A stretch of 64,000 nt of DNA from positions 9,615,001 through 9,679,000 of the forward strand of contig OU612066.1 of NCBI GenBank assembly GCA_914767715.1, in the 5' to 3' direction. This document shows positions 61,890 through 64,000 of the stretch, piece by piece; position 1 is the first letter of the stretch; each line of letters begins with the position of its first letter. The DNA comes from Membranipora membranacea (taxonomy: Eukaryota; Bryozoa; Gymnolaemata; Cheilostomatida; Membraniporidae). The notes under the pieces were generated by a model that was given only the letters and a program-made list of their open reading frames with translations, ran no database searches and was not told the origin of the DNA. The position numbers and the translations under genes are program-made.

Positions 61890-63760
61890 ATATGCTATAT
61901 ATATATATGCTATACATGCTACCTATCACGCTGACTATCATTGTCGCTGGGAGCTAATATTTAACATGTGATATGAGGGCCTCGTTGCAAACCTGAAAAC
62001 AGAATTTCAAGCGAATCTAAGATAGTAAGATTTTCAGCCCAAAAATCTGGCATAATTTCCCCATATCTGTTACCTGGGAGTTTTTGCTGATTTACTGGCA
62101 ATTTCCCGTCTCTAAAAAGTCATTGTCACAGGGCTTTAATATTTATGGTGTGATATGAGGGCCTCGTTGCAAACCTGAGAACAGAATTTCAAGCGATTCT
62201 AAGATAGTAAGATTTTCTGCCCAAAAATCTGGGATAATTTCCCCATGGAAAATCCGCAAAATCTGGAAAATCCGGATAAGGATGGTTTGACCCGAAATGT
62301 ACCCTCTCAGATTTGCTTGAAAGTTTATATCCAAGTTTCCAACTACCCCTTTAACTCAAAAGCAGAATAAATGTGCTTTCTATCACGCTGACTAATAAAG
62401 TTTGTATTATGCCATTATTATGGAAAATCGACAAAATCTGTAAAATCAAGATAAGGAAAAATCATCAATATTTGACCCAAAATGTTACCCTCTCAGATTT
62501 GCATATAACTTCATATCAAGATTCCCAACTACGCCCTCAACTAAAAAGCAGAACAGATGCATCCAATCATGCTGACTAAAAAAGTTTGTATTTTGCCAAA
62601 ATTTCTAGAAAATACGCAAAATCTGGAAAATCAAGATAAGGTAAAATCATCTATATTTGACCCCAAAACTTACCCTCTCAAATTTGTTGAAAGTTAATTT
62701 CTAAATTCCCAATTACGCCATCAACTCAGACAGAGAATATATGCTTCCTATCACGCTGACTAAAAAAGTTTGTTTTCGGCCAAAATTTTGAGAAAATCCG
62801 GAAAATCCAGATAAAAAAAAGTCATCAATATTTGACCCGAAATCTCAACCTCCTCCTAGATTTGCTTGAAATCTCATTCCCAGGTCCCCAACTAAACCCC
62901 CACACAGAGGACGAATATATGCTACCTATCACGCTGACTGAAAAAGTTTGTATTTTGCCGAAATTCATGGAAAATCGCAAAATCTGGAAAATCCGGATAA
63001 GGAAAAACCATCATTAATTGACCTGAAATGTTACCCTCTCAGATTTGCTTGAAATTTGATAACCAGGTTCCCAACTTCGCCCTCAACTCAGAAGTAGAAT
63101 ATATGTTCCTATCATGCTGACGAAAAAAGTTTGTATTTTGCCCAAATTTAAGGAAATTCTGCAAATTCTGAAAAAAACGGATAAGAAAAAGTCATCAATA
63201 TTTGACCCGAAATCTTACCCTCTCAGATTTGCTTGAAATTTCATAACCAGGTTCCCAACTACGCACTCAACTCAGAAGCAGAATATATGATTCCTATCAC
63301 GCTGACTAACAAAGTTTGTATTTTGCCAAAATTTATGTAAAATCCGTATGTGTGGATAAAGAAAAATCATCTAAATTTGCCCGGAAAAGTTACCTTATCA
63401 GATTTGTTAAAAGTTCATTTCCAGGTTCCCAACTAGGCCCTCAACTCAAAAGAAGAATATTCGCTTTTTATCACACGCTAACTAAAAAAATTTGTATTTG
63501 GCCAAAATTTATGGAAACTCCGCAAAATCTTAACAATTGGATAATAAAAATCATCAATATTTGACCTGAAATCTTACTCTCTCAGATATGTATATACTTT
63601 TATTGTCAATCGACAATCATCTTTAGGAATGTTTTCATGCAGTGACAGAACAAATTTGCTTGAAAGTTCATTTCCAGGTCCCCAACTATGCGCTCAACTC
63701 AGAAACAGAGTAAATGCTTCCCATCACACTGACTGAGTGAATTAAATCAGAATAGGCCTG
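61890..63760. repeat. Satellite array, right part (~182-186-bp monomer)
   Basis: Roughly nine or ten monomers continue the array left of the LINE. Monomer starts at about 62364, 62550, 62733, 62912, 63095, 63278 and 63453 give a period near 183. At 61960-62240 a diverged pair of monomers (GATATGAGGGCCTCGTTGC at 61970 and 62152) has the same 182-bp period but a different sequence in the middle. Many AAATCC/GGATAA segments give short false ORFs. Confidence 0.85.
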
Positions 63761-64000
63761 TAGGTGATTATCTCCTCCTGACTTTTATAAATATGTCAAT
63801 ATCAGCTGGCGATTATGGCCAAGGGAAAATTTGAGTTCTTAGGTACATTTGATATCTATAGAAGCCGTATTATAGCTATATTTTAGGTTATTTTTGTTCA
63901 CTGTAAACAAGTTATCCTGAAAAAGTCAAACATCGAACATCGAAAATCGCACATTCTAATGAGAGTATTTTTCTTAAGAGGCCTTACATATTACAATCAT
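63761..64000. other. Non-repetitive AT-rich end of the window
   Basis: Nothing recognisable is seen. Confidence 0.4.

Overview
This window looks like nuclear DNA of an invertebrate animal, most likely a marine deuterostome (hemichordate or amphioxus-like). That placement is an inference. Every real gene is cut by GT-AG introns, coding exons are mostly 60-180 bp, the DNA is AT-rich, and long stretches are mobile-element debris, satellites and simple repeats. No operons, ribosome binding sites or bacterial signals are present.

Layout. (1) 914-2145 (+): the last three coding exons of a RELCH (KIAA1468)-like Rab11-binding HEAT-repeat protein. (2) 5407-8320 (+): a complete three-exon gene for a 128-aa single-pass membrane protein with GYMP repeats and a PPxY motif; its first intron holds two hairpins, one a perfect 120-bp palindrome. 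(3) 9472-12000: a fold-back AAGTC-repeat element and a LINE remnant. (4) 12281-30377: a cluster of membrane-anchored P-loop sulfotransferase-like genes, named here SA, SE, SD, SB, SC and SF in map order. SB and SC are intact two-exon genes; SA, SE, SD and SF are broken. SE and SD lie on the minus strand and form an inverted duplicate of the SC-SF pair. (5) 20483-48829 (-): a gene I could reconstruct end to end, with 36 exons, every splice phase closing, and 1358 aa. It encodes an animal phosphoenolpyruvate synthase / rifampicin phosphotransferase-like enzyme with an N-terminal membrane anchor. Its 10.4-kb intron 34 splits the catalytic-histidine motif and contains SB, SC and SF on the opposite strand. 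(6) 49750-54870: repeat-rich DNA with an inverted pair of ~290-bp repeats, a 257-bp tandem duplication and two LINE fragments. (7) 56640-63760: a ~185-bp satellite array interrupted by a LINE that carries a 15-bp target-site duplication and is itself interrupted by a second LINE.

How the parts relate. The phosphotransferase gene keeps all visible ATP-binding motifs and the phosphocarrier histidine, so it is predicted to be catalytic; its substrate in animals is unknown to me. The sulfotransferase-like family keeps the PAPS-binding P-loop and the Arg/Ser pair spaced eight residues apart. Both kinds of protein begin with a short membrane anchor. Birth and death of the sulfotransferase copies, inverted duplication and transposon insertion explain most of 12-31 kb. 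The products were named from motif recognition and remembered family features, not from database searches.
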